DNA of 64,000 bases from an uncultured Eubacterium sp. GTDB lineage: Bacteria; Bacillota; Clostridia; Oscillospirales; Acutalibacteraceae. The notes under the pieces are model-generated. The model did no database searches and was not told where the DNA came from. It saw nothing but the letters and a program-made list of their open reading frames with translations. Location of the stretch: positions 45,918 through 109,917 of the forward strand of contig UQPH01000002.1 in assembly GCA_900542875.1 (NCBI GenBank), given 5' to 3'. The translations under genes and the position numbers were made by a program. Below are positions 24,555 through 33,602 of this stretch, piece by piece. The stretch's first letter is position 1. Every line of letters begins with the position of its first letter.

Positions 24555-25280
24555 TTAAATATCTGTTATTTCTCTTTTCATTGCGTTATATGAGCAAAGC
24601 ACGGCTTCGTCGTTCATATTACAGCCGAGATCGTAAATCGGCACAAGTTTGAACAGTTCGTTCAGATTATCCATAAGTTTGTTCATTCCGTTTTCGCCGA
24701 GTCGCCTGATGGTTTGCGAAAAGATGTTGTAAATGGCTCTGCCCGTGTCGGCAGGCTTTATTTGGTTCGTTTCGCTTCTGCTCAAAAAACAGATACCGCC
24801 CAGAGGTACAACAGCCGGTGTAGAGTAATCGTACTTTCCGCTCCACGGAGTGCCGCAGGCATACGGCTTGCCGTCTATGATTCTGATAGCCGGTTTGTCG
24901 TCGTTTAATATGTATGCTCTGTCGCCGAAGTGTTTGAGCCAAAGTTGGGTGTGGGTCGATTTACCCGTGCCGCTGTCCGCACTGAACGCATATGCCACGC
25001 CGTCAACGACTACGCATGACGAATGAAGCAGAATGCCGTCAAAGCCTATAAGAGCCGTGTAAAAATCACTTCCCGTTATCATATATTCCCAGTCGCCCTG
25101 GGTGAGCTCGGGGTGCTCCGCCATGGCACTTTTGACCCTCTGTTCATCAACATTAATTACAATGTCGGGTGCAGAATCGGAACTTTGATTCTTTGAAAGA
25201 TAGGGAATCGCTTGTTTTTTTGTTCTGCCTTTAGGGTCGATTATTTCAACTCTGAGATTTGCGATGTCGTAAAATGGCAT
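24555..25280 (-). CDS. HprK/PEPCK-like ATPase of unknown function
   Basis: 241 residues. A P-loop FSADSGTGKSTHTQLWLK is preceded by LLHSSCVVVDGVAYAF and followed by LNDDKPAIRII, the arrangement of the HPr kinase/PEP carboxykinase superfamily. The N-terminal 90 residues are a separate small domain. It is shorter than HprK (about 310 residues) and lacks its N-terminal domain, so it is not the catabolite kinase. Similar stand-alone proteins occur in RiPP or lasso-peptide loci and in Clostridia generally; no peptide gene is seen beside it here. The target of phosphorylation, if any, is unknown. Confidence 0.7.
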   Translation of the reverse strand: MPFYDIANLRVEIIDPKGRTKKQAIPYLSKNQSSDSAPDIVINVDEQRVKSAMAEHPELTQGDWEYMITGSDFYTALIGFDGILLHSSCVVVDGVAYAFSADSGTGKSTHTQLWLKHFGDRAYILNDDKPAIRIIDGKPYACGTPWSGKYDYSTPAVVPLGGICFLSRSETNQIKPADTGRAIYNIFSQTIRRLGENGMNKLMDNLNELFKLVPIYDLGCNMNDEAVLCSYNAMKREITDI

Positions 25281-25316
25281 AGTAAAATTCCTTTATAAAA
25301 ATATTTATCTATTATG

Positions 25317-25345
25317 ATTATAAAACAAATAGCGTTGTCCGTCAA
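25317..25345 (-). promoter_or_regulatory. Promoter of the HprK-like gene
   Basis: On the minus strand: TTGACG (25340-25345), 17-bp spacer, TATAAT (25317-25322). Confidence 0.75.
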
Positions 25346-25366
25346 CTTAAAAAATCAAAATAGGTA

Positions 25367-25395
25367 TTGAAATTTTTTTGATTATAATGTATATT
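25367..25395 (+). promoter_or_regulatory. Promoter of the trmH-like/dprA/topA run
   Basis: TTGAAA (25367-25372), 17-bp spacer, TATATT (25390-25395), about 97 bp upstream of the first gene. Confidence 0.6.
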
Positions 25396-25491
25396 ATATA
25401 AAAATATAATAATGTATCACAAATGCCGTTTGGTGATTTTAATTAAACGAAAAAGCAAAATAAGTTGCAAAATATGGCACAGGAGATGTGT

Positions 25492-26262
25492 ATGGAAAAA
25501 ATCACGAGCAAAAATAATACAATAATTAAGGACACCAAAAAACTCTTTACCTCATCTAAAGCAAGAGCCGAAGAAAAACGCTTTGTTTTGGAGGGGGCAA
25601 GGCTATGCTTTGATGTCCTTAATTCAGTTTATGAGCCCGAGAATGTGTTTTATACCGAGAATATAATAAAAAAATATCCCTCTGAAACAAACGCACTCAT
25701 AACTCACTGCGGCGGCTCATATATGATTACCGAGGAAATCGCCGAAAAACTAAGCGACACAAAGAGTCCGCAGGGCATATTCCTTACCGTTAAAATGAAA
25801 AACGGCGAAAACAAAATAAAAAACAAGGCGATAGCACTCGATAATGTTCAGGACCCGTCAAATGTCGGTGCGATAATCCGCTCGGCGGAGGCACTCGGGA
25901 TAGACAGCGTTATAGTTTATTCCGGCTGTGATGTCTACAATCCCAAAGCAATCAGAGCAAGTATGGGTTCGGTGCTCAGAATGAATACGGTTAAAACAGA
26001 TAATCTTACGCAACTGATAAAAGACTTATCTTCGGGCGGTTTTGCAACTTATGCTACGGTTCCCGACAGCAGGGCAACTAAGATTACGGATATTGATTTT
26101 TCGGGCAAAACGCTTTGCGTTATCGGAAATGAGGCAAACGGAGTAGAGGACGGCATTAAGGCGGTTTGCGACTCGCTCATTACCATACCGATGCTTGGCA
26201 GAGCGGAAAGCCTTAATGCAAGCGTTGCCGCTTCGATTACTATGTGGGAGATGCTCAGATGA
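25492..26262 (+). CDS. TrmH/SpoU-family RNA 2'-O-methyltransferase (RlmB-like)
   Basis: 256 residues. An N-terminal substrate-binding domain (KKLFTSSKARAEEKRFVLEG) is followed by the SPOUT knot with motif 1 ALDNVQDPSNVGAIIRSAEA, motif 2 CVIGNEANGV and motif 3 IPMLGRAESLNASVAASI. It methylates a ribose in rRNA or tRNA using SAM; the exact nucleotide is not predictable. ATG 25492 is placed six bases after AGGAG. The stop overlaps the dprA start. Confidence 0.9.
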   Translation: MEKITSKNNTIIKDTKKLFTSSKARAEEKRFVLEGARLCFDVLNSVYEPENVFYTENIIKKYPSETNALITHCGGSYMITEEIAEKLSDTKSPQGIFLTVKMKNGENKIKNKAIALDNVQDPSNVGAIIRSAEALGIDSVIVYSGCDVYNPKAIRASMGSVLRMNTVKTDNLTQLIKDLSSGGFATYATVPDSRATKITDIDFSGKTLCVIGNEANGVEDGIKAVCDSLITIPMLGRAESLNASVAASITMWEMLR

Positions 26263-27467
26263 GTGATGTGCTTTACTGGATTTGGCTTCAGCATTGTATA
26301 GGCTGTGCAAGATGCTTTGATAATGTGCTCGATTATTTTGGGAGTATAGAAGCGTTTTACGAGAGTAATTATTTGCAGAAAAAATGTTGCCCCGAACTGA
26401 ATGATAATATGATTCGCAAAAGTGAGGAGTTCACCCTAAACGACGCAAAGAAAATTGTTGATAAGTGTAAGAAAAACGGCTGGAACATAATTACTTACGA
26501 GGACAGCGAATATCCCGTTAAGCTGAAAAATATTTACAATCCGCCTGCCGTACTTTATGTCAGCGGCAATCTTCCGGATATAGATAATGTACTAACCTTC
26601 GGTTCGGTCGGCACACGAAAGGCATCGCCTTATGCTCTTAAAGCCTCTAAGGTCATAGCAAAGGGCGTTGCGAGGTGCGGCGGAGTTGTTGTGAGCGGAG
26701 GTGCGTTGGGAATAGATACGGCATCCCATGAGGGAGCACTCGAGGGTGGCGGAAAAACCGTTGCGGTTCTCGGATGCGGTCTGGGTGCAAATTATCTTAT
26801 GAGCAATGCGGATTTGAGACGGCGTATAGCCGCAAACGGTGCTCTCATCAGCGAATATCCGCCCGGCACTCAGGCAAGTAAATATACATTTCCCGCAAGA
26901 AACAGAATCATAAGCGGACTTTCGGACGCCGTGTTTGTCGCAGAAGCCGGGATAAAAAGCGGCTCGCTGATTACCGCTTCTTTTGCCGCAGACCAGGGCA
27001 GGGATATTTTTGTTCTTCCGTCGAGCATATTCGATACCGGATTTAACGGAACGAATAAATTGATTGAAGACGGTGCGGTTCCCGTTACGTCAATGAATGT
27101 TATATTGTCTCAATATAAGGAAAAATATCGCACGCTCGATACATCAAAGTCGGCTTCTTTTGAGGAACTTCTGTCGGACGAATATAAAGAGAGGGACATT
27201 CCTTTTGAAAAAGACGAACAACTCTCGTTTGATAAAATAGACGAGCACAGAGACAATCAGGACAAAATGACGCAGACCGCCGCAAAAATTTCGGGAAACG
27301 AAAAGGCGGTTTATGATGCTCTCACCGACGGCTACACCGATATTGACAGCATAGCCGCAAGGGCAAATCTCGATATGAAAGACGTGCTTATGTCGCTGAC
27401 TATGCTCGAACTCGACGGCTTGGCAGAGGCAGGCATAGGAAAAAGATACAGAAAAAAGCAGGCGTGA
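26259..27467 (+). CDS. dprA: DNA-processing protein DprA
   Basis: 402 residues. An N-terminal helical domain with a helix-hairpin-helix-like start, the Rossmann-like DprA core (FGSVGTRKASPYALKASKVI, VVVSGGALGIDTASHEGAL, FPARNRIISGLSDAVFVAEA, GSLITASFAADQGRDIF) and a C-terminal winged helix (residues about 345-400) are visible. DprA loads RecA on incoming single strands during transformation. The start ATG 26259 overlaps the previous stop. topA follows, the common clostridial order. Confidence 0.95.
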   Translation: MSDVLYWIWLQHCIGCARCFDNVLDYFGSIEAFYESNYLQKKCCPELNDNMIRKSEEFTLNDAKKIVDKCKKNGWNIITYEDSEYPVKLKNIYNPPAVLYVSGNLPDIDNVLTFGSVGTRKASPYALKASKVIAKGVARCGGVVVSGGALGIDTASHEGALEGGGKTVAVLGCGLGANYLMSNADLRRRIAANGALISEYPPGTQASKYTFPARNRIISGLSDAVFVAEAGIKSGSLITASFAADQGRDIFVLPSSIFDTGFNGTNKLIEDGAVPVTSMNVILSQYKEKYRTLDTSKSASFEELLSDEYKERDIPFEKDEQLSFDKIDEHRDNQDKMTQTAAKISGNEKAVYDALTDGYTDIDSIAARANLDMKDVLMSLTMLELDGLAEAGIGKRYRKKQA

Positions 27468-27542
27468 AAGCGGCATTTCACATTCGTTTTTAACTGCTTG
27501 AAAAATATTTTTTATTAACATTAACCGAAAGGATTTTTAATA

Positions 27543-29657
27543 ATGGCAAAGTCAAAATTAGTGATTGTGGAGTCACCCGCAAAGGCTAAAAACATAAAGG
27601 GCTATTTGGGCGACGGATATGAGGTTATCGCCTCTATGGGTCATGTTCGTGATCTCCCTGCGGCAAGGCTCAGCGTTGATATTGAGCATAACTTTGAGCC
27701 TAAGTACGCAGTAATAAAGGGCAAAGAAGCTCTTGTTGAGGAACTTAAAACAAAGGCTGACAAAGCCGAATATGTATATCTCGCAACCGACCCCGACCGT
27801 GAGGGAGAGGCAATTTCGTGGCATCTTGCAAACATTCTTGATTTGAGTCTTAACGATAAAAATCGTGTTACATTTAACGAGATTACAAAAACAGGCGTTA
27901 AAAACGGTATGGCGCATCCAAGAGAAATTGATATAGACCTGGTCAATGCTCAGCAGGCTCGACGTATTCTCGACAGACTTATCGGCTACAAACTGTCTCC
28001 GTTCGTCAGCCAGAAAATTCGCAGAGGACTTTCGGCAGGCAGAGTACAGAGCGTTGCGCTCAGACTCGTTGTTGACAGAGAAAACGAGATTCGTGCTTTT
28101 AAACCCGAGGAATATTGGACGATAGACGCTAAGTTTACAAATCCGCCCGACAGAAAAACATTCGGTGCAGTTCTTGTGCAGGACGCCGACGGAAACAAGG
28201 TAGGCACGGATAAGAATAAGATTCCGTCTAAGGAAGTTTCCGACAAAATGCTTTCCGATTTGGAAAACGCAGAATATGTTGTCGAAAGCGTAAAGAAAGG
28301 CACAAGAAAGAAAAATCCCGCTCCGCCGTTTATCACTTCGACTCTTCAGCAGGAGGCGTCACGCCGCCTCTCGTTCCAGGCAAGAAGAACGATGAAAGCC
28401 GCACAGGAACTTTACGAGGGCGTTGATGTTAAGGAACTCGGTACTGTCGGTCTTATCACATATATGAGAACCGACTCGCTTCGTATTTCCGATGAGGCAA
28501 GAGCCGCAGGTAATGATTTTATCAAGAATGAGTACGGCGAAAAATATCTTCCGTCAACTCCGAGATTTTATAAAACCAGAGGAAATGCACAGGACGGACA
28601 CGAGGCTATCAGACCGTCTATGCCTAATGTAACTCCCGAGTCGGTTAAGGCTTCGCTTACTTCCGACCAGTATAAGATTTATAAGCTCGTATGGGAGAGA
28701 TTTATCGCTTCTCTTATGGCTTCCTGTGTTCAGGAGACTATGAAAGTTGAGATTAAGGCAAACGGTTATCTCCTTTCGGCAAGCGGATATACGATTAAGT
28801 TTGACGGTTTTACCGCTCTTTACGAGGAAAAGACCGATGACTCCCAAAAGAAGGACAGCGAATCTCCGCTTCCTCCGGTTGCAAAGGGCGATGTGCTCAA
28901 ACTTAAATCCATTCTCGGTAATCAGCATTTCACTCAGCCGCCCGCAAGATATACGGAGGCTTCTCTTACCAAGGCACTTGAGGAAAACGGCGTAGGCCGT
29001 CCGTCAACATATGTAACCATAACCTCCACCATTCTTTCTAAGGAATATGTTGTTCGAGAGGGAAAGCAATTTGTACCGACAGAACTCGGCGAGGCTGTAA
29101 CCAATCTTCTTAAAGAGAGAATTCCCAATATCGTAAATGTCAAGTATACCTCAAAGATGGAGGATGACCTTGATAAAATTGATTCGGGCGAAAAGAATTA
29201 TATCGATATGATAAGGCTTTACTATGACGATTTTGTGGAGCCGCTCGAAAAAGCGAAGAAAGATATGCAGGGCGTTAAGATAAAACTCAAGGAAGAAGAA
29301 ACCGATGTTGTCTGTGAAAAATGCGGCAGAAAGATGGTAGTTAAGGTCGGCAGATTCGGCAAATTCCTTGCTTGCCCCGGTTATCCCGAATGCAAAAACG
29401 CAAAGCCGCTCGTTACAAAGACGAATGCCAAATGTCCGGTATGCGGCGGTGATGTAATAGAAAAGAAAACAAAGAGGGGCACACCGTTTTACGGCTGCTC
29501 AAATTATCCTAAATGTAACTTTATGACCTGGGACGCACCGACTGACGAGAAGTGCCCAAGATGCGGAAAGTCGCTGTTTAGAAAGAAAGGTAATGTTCTT
29601 TATTGCCCCGATACCGAAAACTGCGGCTACACAAAACAGGCGGAAAAGAAAAAGTAA
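27543..29657 (+). CDS. topA: DNA topoisomerase I (type IA)
   Basis: 704 residues. Toprim domain starts KLVIVESPAKAKNIKGYLG with DPDREGEAISWH; the active Tyr307 is in GLITYMRTDSLRIS. Three C-terminal four-Cys zinc ribbons follow: CEKCGRKM...CPGYPEC, CPVCGGDV...CSNYPKC and CPRCGKSL...CPDTENC. It relaxes negative supercoils. Stand-alone ribosome site AAAGGA precedes the ATG. Confidence 0.97.
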   Translation: MAKSKLVIVESPAKAKNIKGYLGDGYEVIASMGHVRDLPAARLSVDIEHNFEPKYAVIKGKEALVEELKTKADKAEYVYLATDPDREGEAISWHLANILDLSLNDKNRVTFNEITKTGVKNGMAHPREIDIDLVNAQQARRILDRLIGYKLSPFVSQKIRRGLSAGRVQSVALRLVVDRENEIRAFKPEEYWTIDAKFTNPPDRKTFGAVLVQDADGNKVGTDKNKIPSKEVSDKMLSDLENAEYVVESVKKGTRKKNPAPPFITSTLQQEASRRLSFQARRTMKAAQELYEGVDVKELGTVGLITYMRTDSLRISDEARAAGNDFIKNEYGEKYLPSTPRFYKTRGNAQDGHEAIRPSMPNVTPESVKASLTSDQYKIYKLVWERFIASLMASCVQETMKVEIKANGYLLSASGYTIKFDGFTALYEEKTDDSQKKDSESPLPPVAKGDVLKLKSILGNQHFTQPPARYTEASLTKALEENGVGRPSTYVTITSTILSKEYVVREGKQFVPTELGEAVTNLLKERIPNIVNVKYTSKMEDDLDKIDSGEKNYIDMIRLYYDDFVEPLEKAKKDMQGVKIKLKEEETDVVCEKCGRKMVVKVGRFGKFLACPGYPECKNAKPLVTKTNAKCPVCGGDVIEKKTKRGTPFYGCSNYPKCNFMTWDAPTDEKCPRCGKSLFRKKGNVLYCPDTENCGYTKQAEKKK

Positions 29658-29658
29658 T

Positions 29659-30951
29659 ATGAAAAAATTTACAGTTGTCGGAGCAGGTCTTGCAGGGTGT
29701 GAGGCGGCTTGGCAGATAGCGGAGAGCGGTTATCCGGTCACTCTCATTGAGATGAAACCGATAAAATTTTCTCCGGCTCATAAAAGTGAAAATTTTGCGG
29801 AACTCGTCTGTTCAAATTCTCTAAAAGCGTCACGGCTTGAAAGTGCCGCAGGATTGCTCAAAGAGGAAATGTTCCGTCTCGGTTCGCTTACCGTGGCTGT
29901 TGCACGCAGATGTGCCGTGCCTGCCGGCGGAGCGCTTGCCGTTGACAGAAACGATTTTTCTTCAGCTGTTACCGATATGATAAAAAACCATCCTAATATT
30001 ACGGTCGAGAACAGGATTTTTGACAGAATCGAGCCCGAGGAAAACGAGATTTTGATTATTGCCACCGGTCCTTTGACGGAGGAGAGCCTGGCACAGGAAA
30101 TACAAAGACTGTGCGGTGACTGTCTCTCTTTCTATGATGCGGCGGCACCTATCGTAACCGCAGAAAGCGTAGATATGACTAAGGCGTTCGGCGCTTCGAG
30201 ATATGACCGAGGCGGCGACGAGGATTATATAAACTGTCCGTTTAATAAGGCGGAATATGAGGCTTTCATAAACGAACTGATTAATGCAGAGGGTGCAGTT
30301 GTCCACGATTTTGATGTCTATGAGGGTTGTATGCCGATAGAAAAACTGGCTAAAAGAGGACTTGACGCACCACGCTTCGGCCCGATGAAACCTGTCGGAC
30401 TCGTTGACCCGAATACAGGGCACAGACCGTGGGCGTGCGTTCAACTCAGGCGTGAGAACAGCAAGGGGACTATGTTTAATCTTGTCGGCTTTCAGACGAA
30501 CTTGAAATTCGGAGAGCAAAAGAGAGTATTTACTATGATACCCGGTCTTGAAAATGCGGAGTTTGTAAGGTACGGAGTAATGCACCGTAATTCGTTTTTG
30601 GACTCTCCCCGACTTTTGAACGCCGATTTCAGCCTGAGGAGTAATGAAAACATTTTCTTTGCTGGTCAGATTACAGGCGTTGAGGGGTATATGGAATCAG
30701 CCGCTTCGGGAATTATGGCAGGTATTAATGCCGTAAGGAGAGCAAACGGCGAGGAGCCTCTCATTCTTTCGGAGAATAATATGATAGGCGCCCTGTCACG
30801 GTATATCAGTGACAAGAGCGTAAGTAATTTTCAGCCTATGGGTGCAAACTTCGGTATACTTCCTCCCATAGAGCCGAAAATCAGAGATAAAAAGGCACGC
30901 TATGCCGCACTCGGCAGACGTGCACTTGACGGACTCGAAAAGGCGGAATGA
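29659..30951 (+). CDS. trmFO: Folate/FAD-dependent tRNA (uracil-54 C5) methyltransferase TrmFO
   Basis: 430 residues. N-terminal FAD motif VVGAGLAGCEAAWQIAESG, then the family block FAELVCSNSLKA, and C-terminal NIFFAGQITGVEGYMESAASG. The enzyme makes ribothymidine at tRNA position 54 with methylene-tetrahydrofolate. The ATG lies 2 bp after the topA stop; the longer frame upstream lies in topA and is rejected. Confidence 0.96.
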   Translation: MKKFTVVGAGLAGCEAAWQIAESGYPVTLIEMKPIKFSPAHKSENFAELVCSNSLKASRLESAAGLLKEEMFRLGSLTVAVARRCAVPAGGALAVDRNDFSSAVTDMIKNHPNITVENRIFDRIEPEENEILIIATGPLTEESLAQEIQRLCGDCLSFYDAAAPIVTAESVDMTKAFGASRYDRGGDEDYINCPFNKAEYEAFINELINAEGAVVHDFDVYEGCMPIEKLAKRGLDAPRFGPMKPVGLVDPNTGHRPWACVQLRRENSKGTMFNLVGFQTNLKFGEQKRVFTMIPGLENAEFVRYGVMHRNSFLDSPRLLNADFSLRSNENIFFAGQITGVEGYMESAASGIMAGINAVRRANGEEPLILSENNMIGALSRYISDKSVSNFQPMGANFGILPPIEPKIRDKKARYAALGRRALDGLEKAE

Positions 30952-30957
30952 AAAAAT

Positions 30958-31950
30958 ATGAAAATTATTGTTGACGCAATGGGCGGAGATAACGCACCCG
31001 ACGAGATAATAAAGGGTTGTGCTCTTGCACTCGAGGAATTTGATATTGACGAGATAATTTTGCTCGGCGACGAAAAGGCGGTGCAAAACAGCGTTGAAAA
31101 AAACAATGTGCCGCTTGATAAGTTTCGTATTGTTCATTGCTCAGAGGTTATAGGTAACTGCGACGAGGCAAAAACGGTGCTCAAGGGCAAGCCCGACAGT
31201 TCTATGTCGGTCGGTTTCAGAATGTTGAATGACGGCGAGGGCGACGCCTTTGTCAGTGCAGGAAACACGGGTGCCATTACGGTCGGCGCAACCTTGATAA
31301 CAAAGAGAATTAAAGGCGTTAAAAGACCTGCCATTGCCTCTGTTATGCCGAGCGCAGACAAACCGTTCTTGCTTATGGACTGCGGTGCAAATGCCGAATG
31401 TAAGAGCGAGTATCTTTACCAGTTCGGACTCCTGGGTTCACTTTATATGAAAAATGTTATGCGTGTTGAGTGCCCGAGGGTCGCTCTTGCCAATAACGGC
31501 AGCGAGGAAACAAAAGGTACGCCGGTTGTTAAAGAGGCGTATGCTCTTATGAAAAAAGCACCGTATAATTTTGTCGGAAACATAGAGGGTAGAAGAATTC
31601 CCTACGGTGACGCAGATGTTGTGGTAGCCGACGGCTTTACCGGCAACTTGATACTTAAAACTTACGAGGGCGTCGCAAAGGTGCTTATGCAGGGAATCAA
31701 GGACGCTTTTTATAAAAATACGATTTCAAAATTATCGTATCTCGGCGTTCGCTCGGGAATCAACGATATGAAAACCCGCTTTGATTATAAGGAATACGGC
31801 GGAGCAGTTATGCTCGGAGTAAAAAAGCCGGTGGTTAAGGCGCACGGTTCGGCTGACGCACGCACTTTTAAGAATGCGATTAAGCAGGCGGTTTGGTTTT
31901 TACAGACCGATTTGACAGAAAAGATAGAAAAGGAATTGGCTGAGAATTGA
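30958..31950 (+). CDS. plsX: Phosphate acyltransferase PlsX
   Basis: 330 residues beginning IIVDAMGGDNAPDEIIKG, with GNTGAITVGATL and LANNGSEETKGTPVVKEAY, all typical of PlsX. It forms acyl-phosphate from acyl-ACP for phospholipid synthesis. acpP, often found next to plsX in Firmicutes, is absent: rnc follows after 1 bp. Confidence 0.96.
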   Translation: MKIIVDAMGGDNAPDEIIKGCALALEEFDIDEIILLGDEKAVQNSVEKNNVPLDKFRIVHCSEVIGNCDEAKTVLKGKPDSSMSVGFRMLNDGEGDAFVSAGNTGAITVGATLITKRIKGVKRPAIASVMPSADKPFLLMDCGANAECKSEYLYQFGLLGSLYMKNVMRVECPRVALANNGSEETKGTPVVKEAYALMKKAPYNFVGNIEGRRIPYGDADVVVADGFTGNLILKTYEGVAKVLMQGIKDAFYKNTISKLSYLGVRSGINDMKTRFDYKEYGGAVMLGVKKPVVKAHGSADARTFKNAIKQAVWFLQTDLTEKIEKELAEN

Positions 31951-31951
31951 T

Positions 31952-32623
31952 ATGAAAACGCTTGAAGAAAAAATAAATTATACCTTCAAGAATAAGGATT
32001 TGCTTAAAGAGGCGCTGACTCATTCGAGTTATGCAAACGACTGCCAGTTGGGCTATAACAACGAGCGTATGGAATTTTTGGGCGATGCGGTGCTGAGTCT
32101 CGTTTCGGCACAGTATCTTTACGAGCGTTATCCCGATTGGCCGGAGGGCGATTTGTCAAAACTTCGCTCATCGCTCGTGTGCACTCAGTCGCTCTCGGAT
32201 TTTGCCAGAGAGATTGATTTGGGCAATTATTTGCTCCTTGGCAGAGGCGAGCTAAAAACGGGCGGCAGCGACAGAAGCTCTAATTTGGAAAATGCCTTTG
32301 AAGCTCTCATCGCCGCCATATATCTTGACGGCGGAATGGAGCAGGCGAGAAAACACATTCTGCGTTTTTTGTCCAAGGATATAGACACCCACCATATTCC
32401 GTTTAAGGATTATAAGACAACGCTTCAAGAGGTCATCCAGCAGAATAAGGACGAAACACTTAATTATGTTATCGTCAGCGAGGACGGACCTCCGCACGAC
32501 AGAACTTTTAAGGCAGAAGTTCATCTTAACTCAAATGTTGTCGGCACGGGAGTCGGCAAGAGTAAGAAACAGGCAGAGCAGGAGGCGGCGAAAGAGGCTC
32601 TTTCGCTGATGGGAATTATATGA
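31952..32623 (+). CDS. rnc: Ribonuclease III
   Basis: 223 residues. The catalytic signature NERMEFLGDAVLSLV lies at about residues 40-54, NAFEALIAAIYLDGG carries the second acidic cluster, and a C-terminal double-stranded RNA binding domain (DYKTTLQEVIQQNK to QAEQEAAKEAL) follows. It processes rRNA precursors and structured RNA. The end overlaps the next gene by 4 bp. Confidence 0.96.
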   Translation: MKTLEEKINYTFKNKDLLKEALTHSSYANDCQLGYNNERMEFLGDAVLSLVSAQYLYERYPDWPEGDLSKLRSSLVCTQSLSDFAREIDLGNYLLLGRGELKTGGSDRSSNLENAFEALIAAIYLDGGMEQARKHILRFLSKDIDTHHIPFKDYKTTLQEVIQQNKDETLNYVIVSEDGPPHDRTFKAEVHLNSNVVGTGVGKSKKQAEQEAAKEALSLMGII

Positions 32624-33597
32624 AAAAAGGAAATATAAGTCTTTTTATTCCGCATCTCGGCTGCCCTCACAAATGCTCATTTTGTAACCAAAATACCATT
32701 ACGGGAAAGCAGACTCAGCCGAGCGCAGACGATGTAAGAACTGCTGTGGAAACGGCACTTAGAAAAAAGAATTACGATTATGAAATAGCCTTCTTCGGCG
32801 GAAGTTTTACCGCAATAGACAGAGAGTATATGCTTTCTCTCTTAAAGGCGGCTTACGATTATGTTAAGGACGGCAGAGTAAACGGTATTCGTATCTCGAC
32901 CCGACCCGACTGCATTGACGAAGAAGTGCTTGATATACTGAAAAAATACGGCGTTACCTCAATCGAACTCGGTGCACAGAGTATGGATGATGAGGTGCTT
33001 AGGGCTAATTTCAGAGGACATACGGCAGAGGATGTGGAAAATGCATCAAGACTTATTAAGTCTTACGGCTTTGAACTCGGACTTCAGATGATGACGGGTT
33101 TGTACCTCGATACGGACGAAAAGGCGATTGAAACGGCAAAAAAGCTGATAGCCCTGTCACCCGATACAATCAGGATTTATCCTACCGTTGTGCTGAAAAA
33201 TACATATCTTGCAAAACTTTACGAGGACGAATTATATAAGCCGCAGACGGTGGATGATGCCGCAAATTTGTGTACGAAAATAGTTCCGATGTTTGAAAAA
33301 GCGGGTATAAGAGTGATAAGGCTCGGACTTCATTCATCGCCGGAACTTAAGAAAAATATGATTGCCGGAGCGTTTCATGACAGTTTCGGCGAGATAGTCA
33401 AGAGCAGATATATGCTCAATAAAATATTAAAGCACCCACCTGCCGATTATGAGATTGTTGTTAATTCAAAATCCGTGTCGCAGTTAAAGGGACAGCAAAA
33501 GAGAAACATATACTTCCTTATGGAAGAGGGATATAACATAAAAGTTACGGTAAACGATAAGGTTGCCGTAGGCGATATTAAAATTGTAAGACGGTAA
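32620..33597 (+). CDS. Elp3-like radical SAM protein without acetyltransferase domain
   Basis: 325 residues. PHLGCPHKCSFCNQNTITG gives a CxxxCxxC cluster motif for a 4Fe-4S/SAM centre; IAFFGGSFTAIDREY and VTSIELGAQSMDDEVL are typical of the Elp3/HemN-like fold. Elp3 proper is about 540 residues with a GNAT domain; here it ends after the SAM barrel and a short extra domain. It is a regular neighbour of rnc and smc in Clostridia; the substrate is not established. Confidence 0.88.
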   Translation: MKKGNISLFIPHLGCPHKCSFCNQNTITGKQTQPSADDVRTAVETALRKKNYDYEIAFFGGSFTAIDREYMLSLLKAAYDYVKDGRVNGIRISTRPDCIDEEVLDILKKYGVTSIELGAQSMDDEVLRANFRGHTAEDVENASRLIKSYGFELGLQMMTGLYLDTDEKAIETAKKLIALSPDTIRIYPTVVLKNTYLAKLYEDELYKPQTVDDAANLCTKIVPMFEKAGIRVIRLGLHSSPELKKNMIAGAFHDSFGEIVKSRYMLNKILKHPPADYEIVVNSKSVSQLKGQQKRNIYFLMEEGYNIKVTVNDKVAVGDIKIVRR

Positions 33598-33602
33598 AAA
33601 AT

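Noticed and set aside
29593..29658. Longer N-terminus for TrmFO
   Set aside because: The extra codons lie inside the topA end; the FAD motif begins right after the ATG at 29659.
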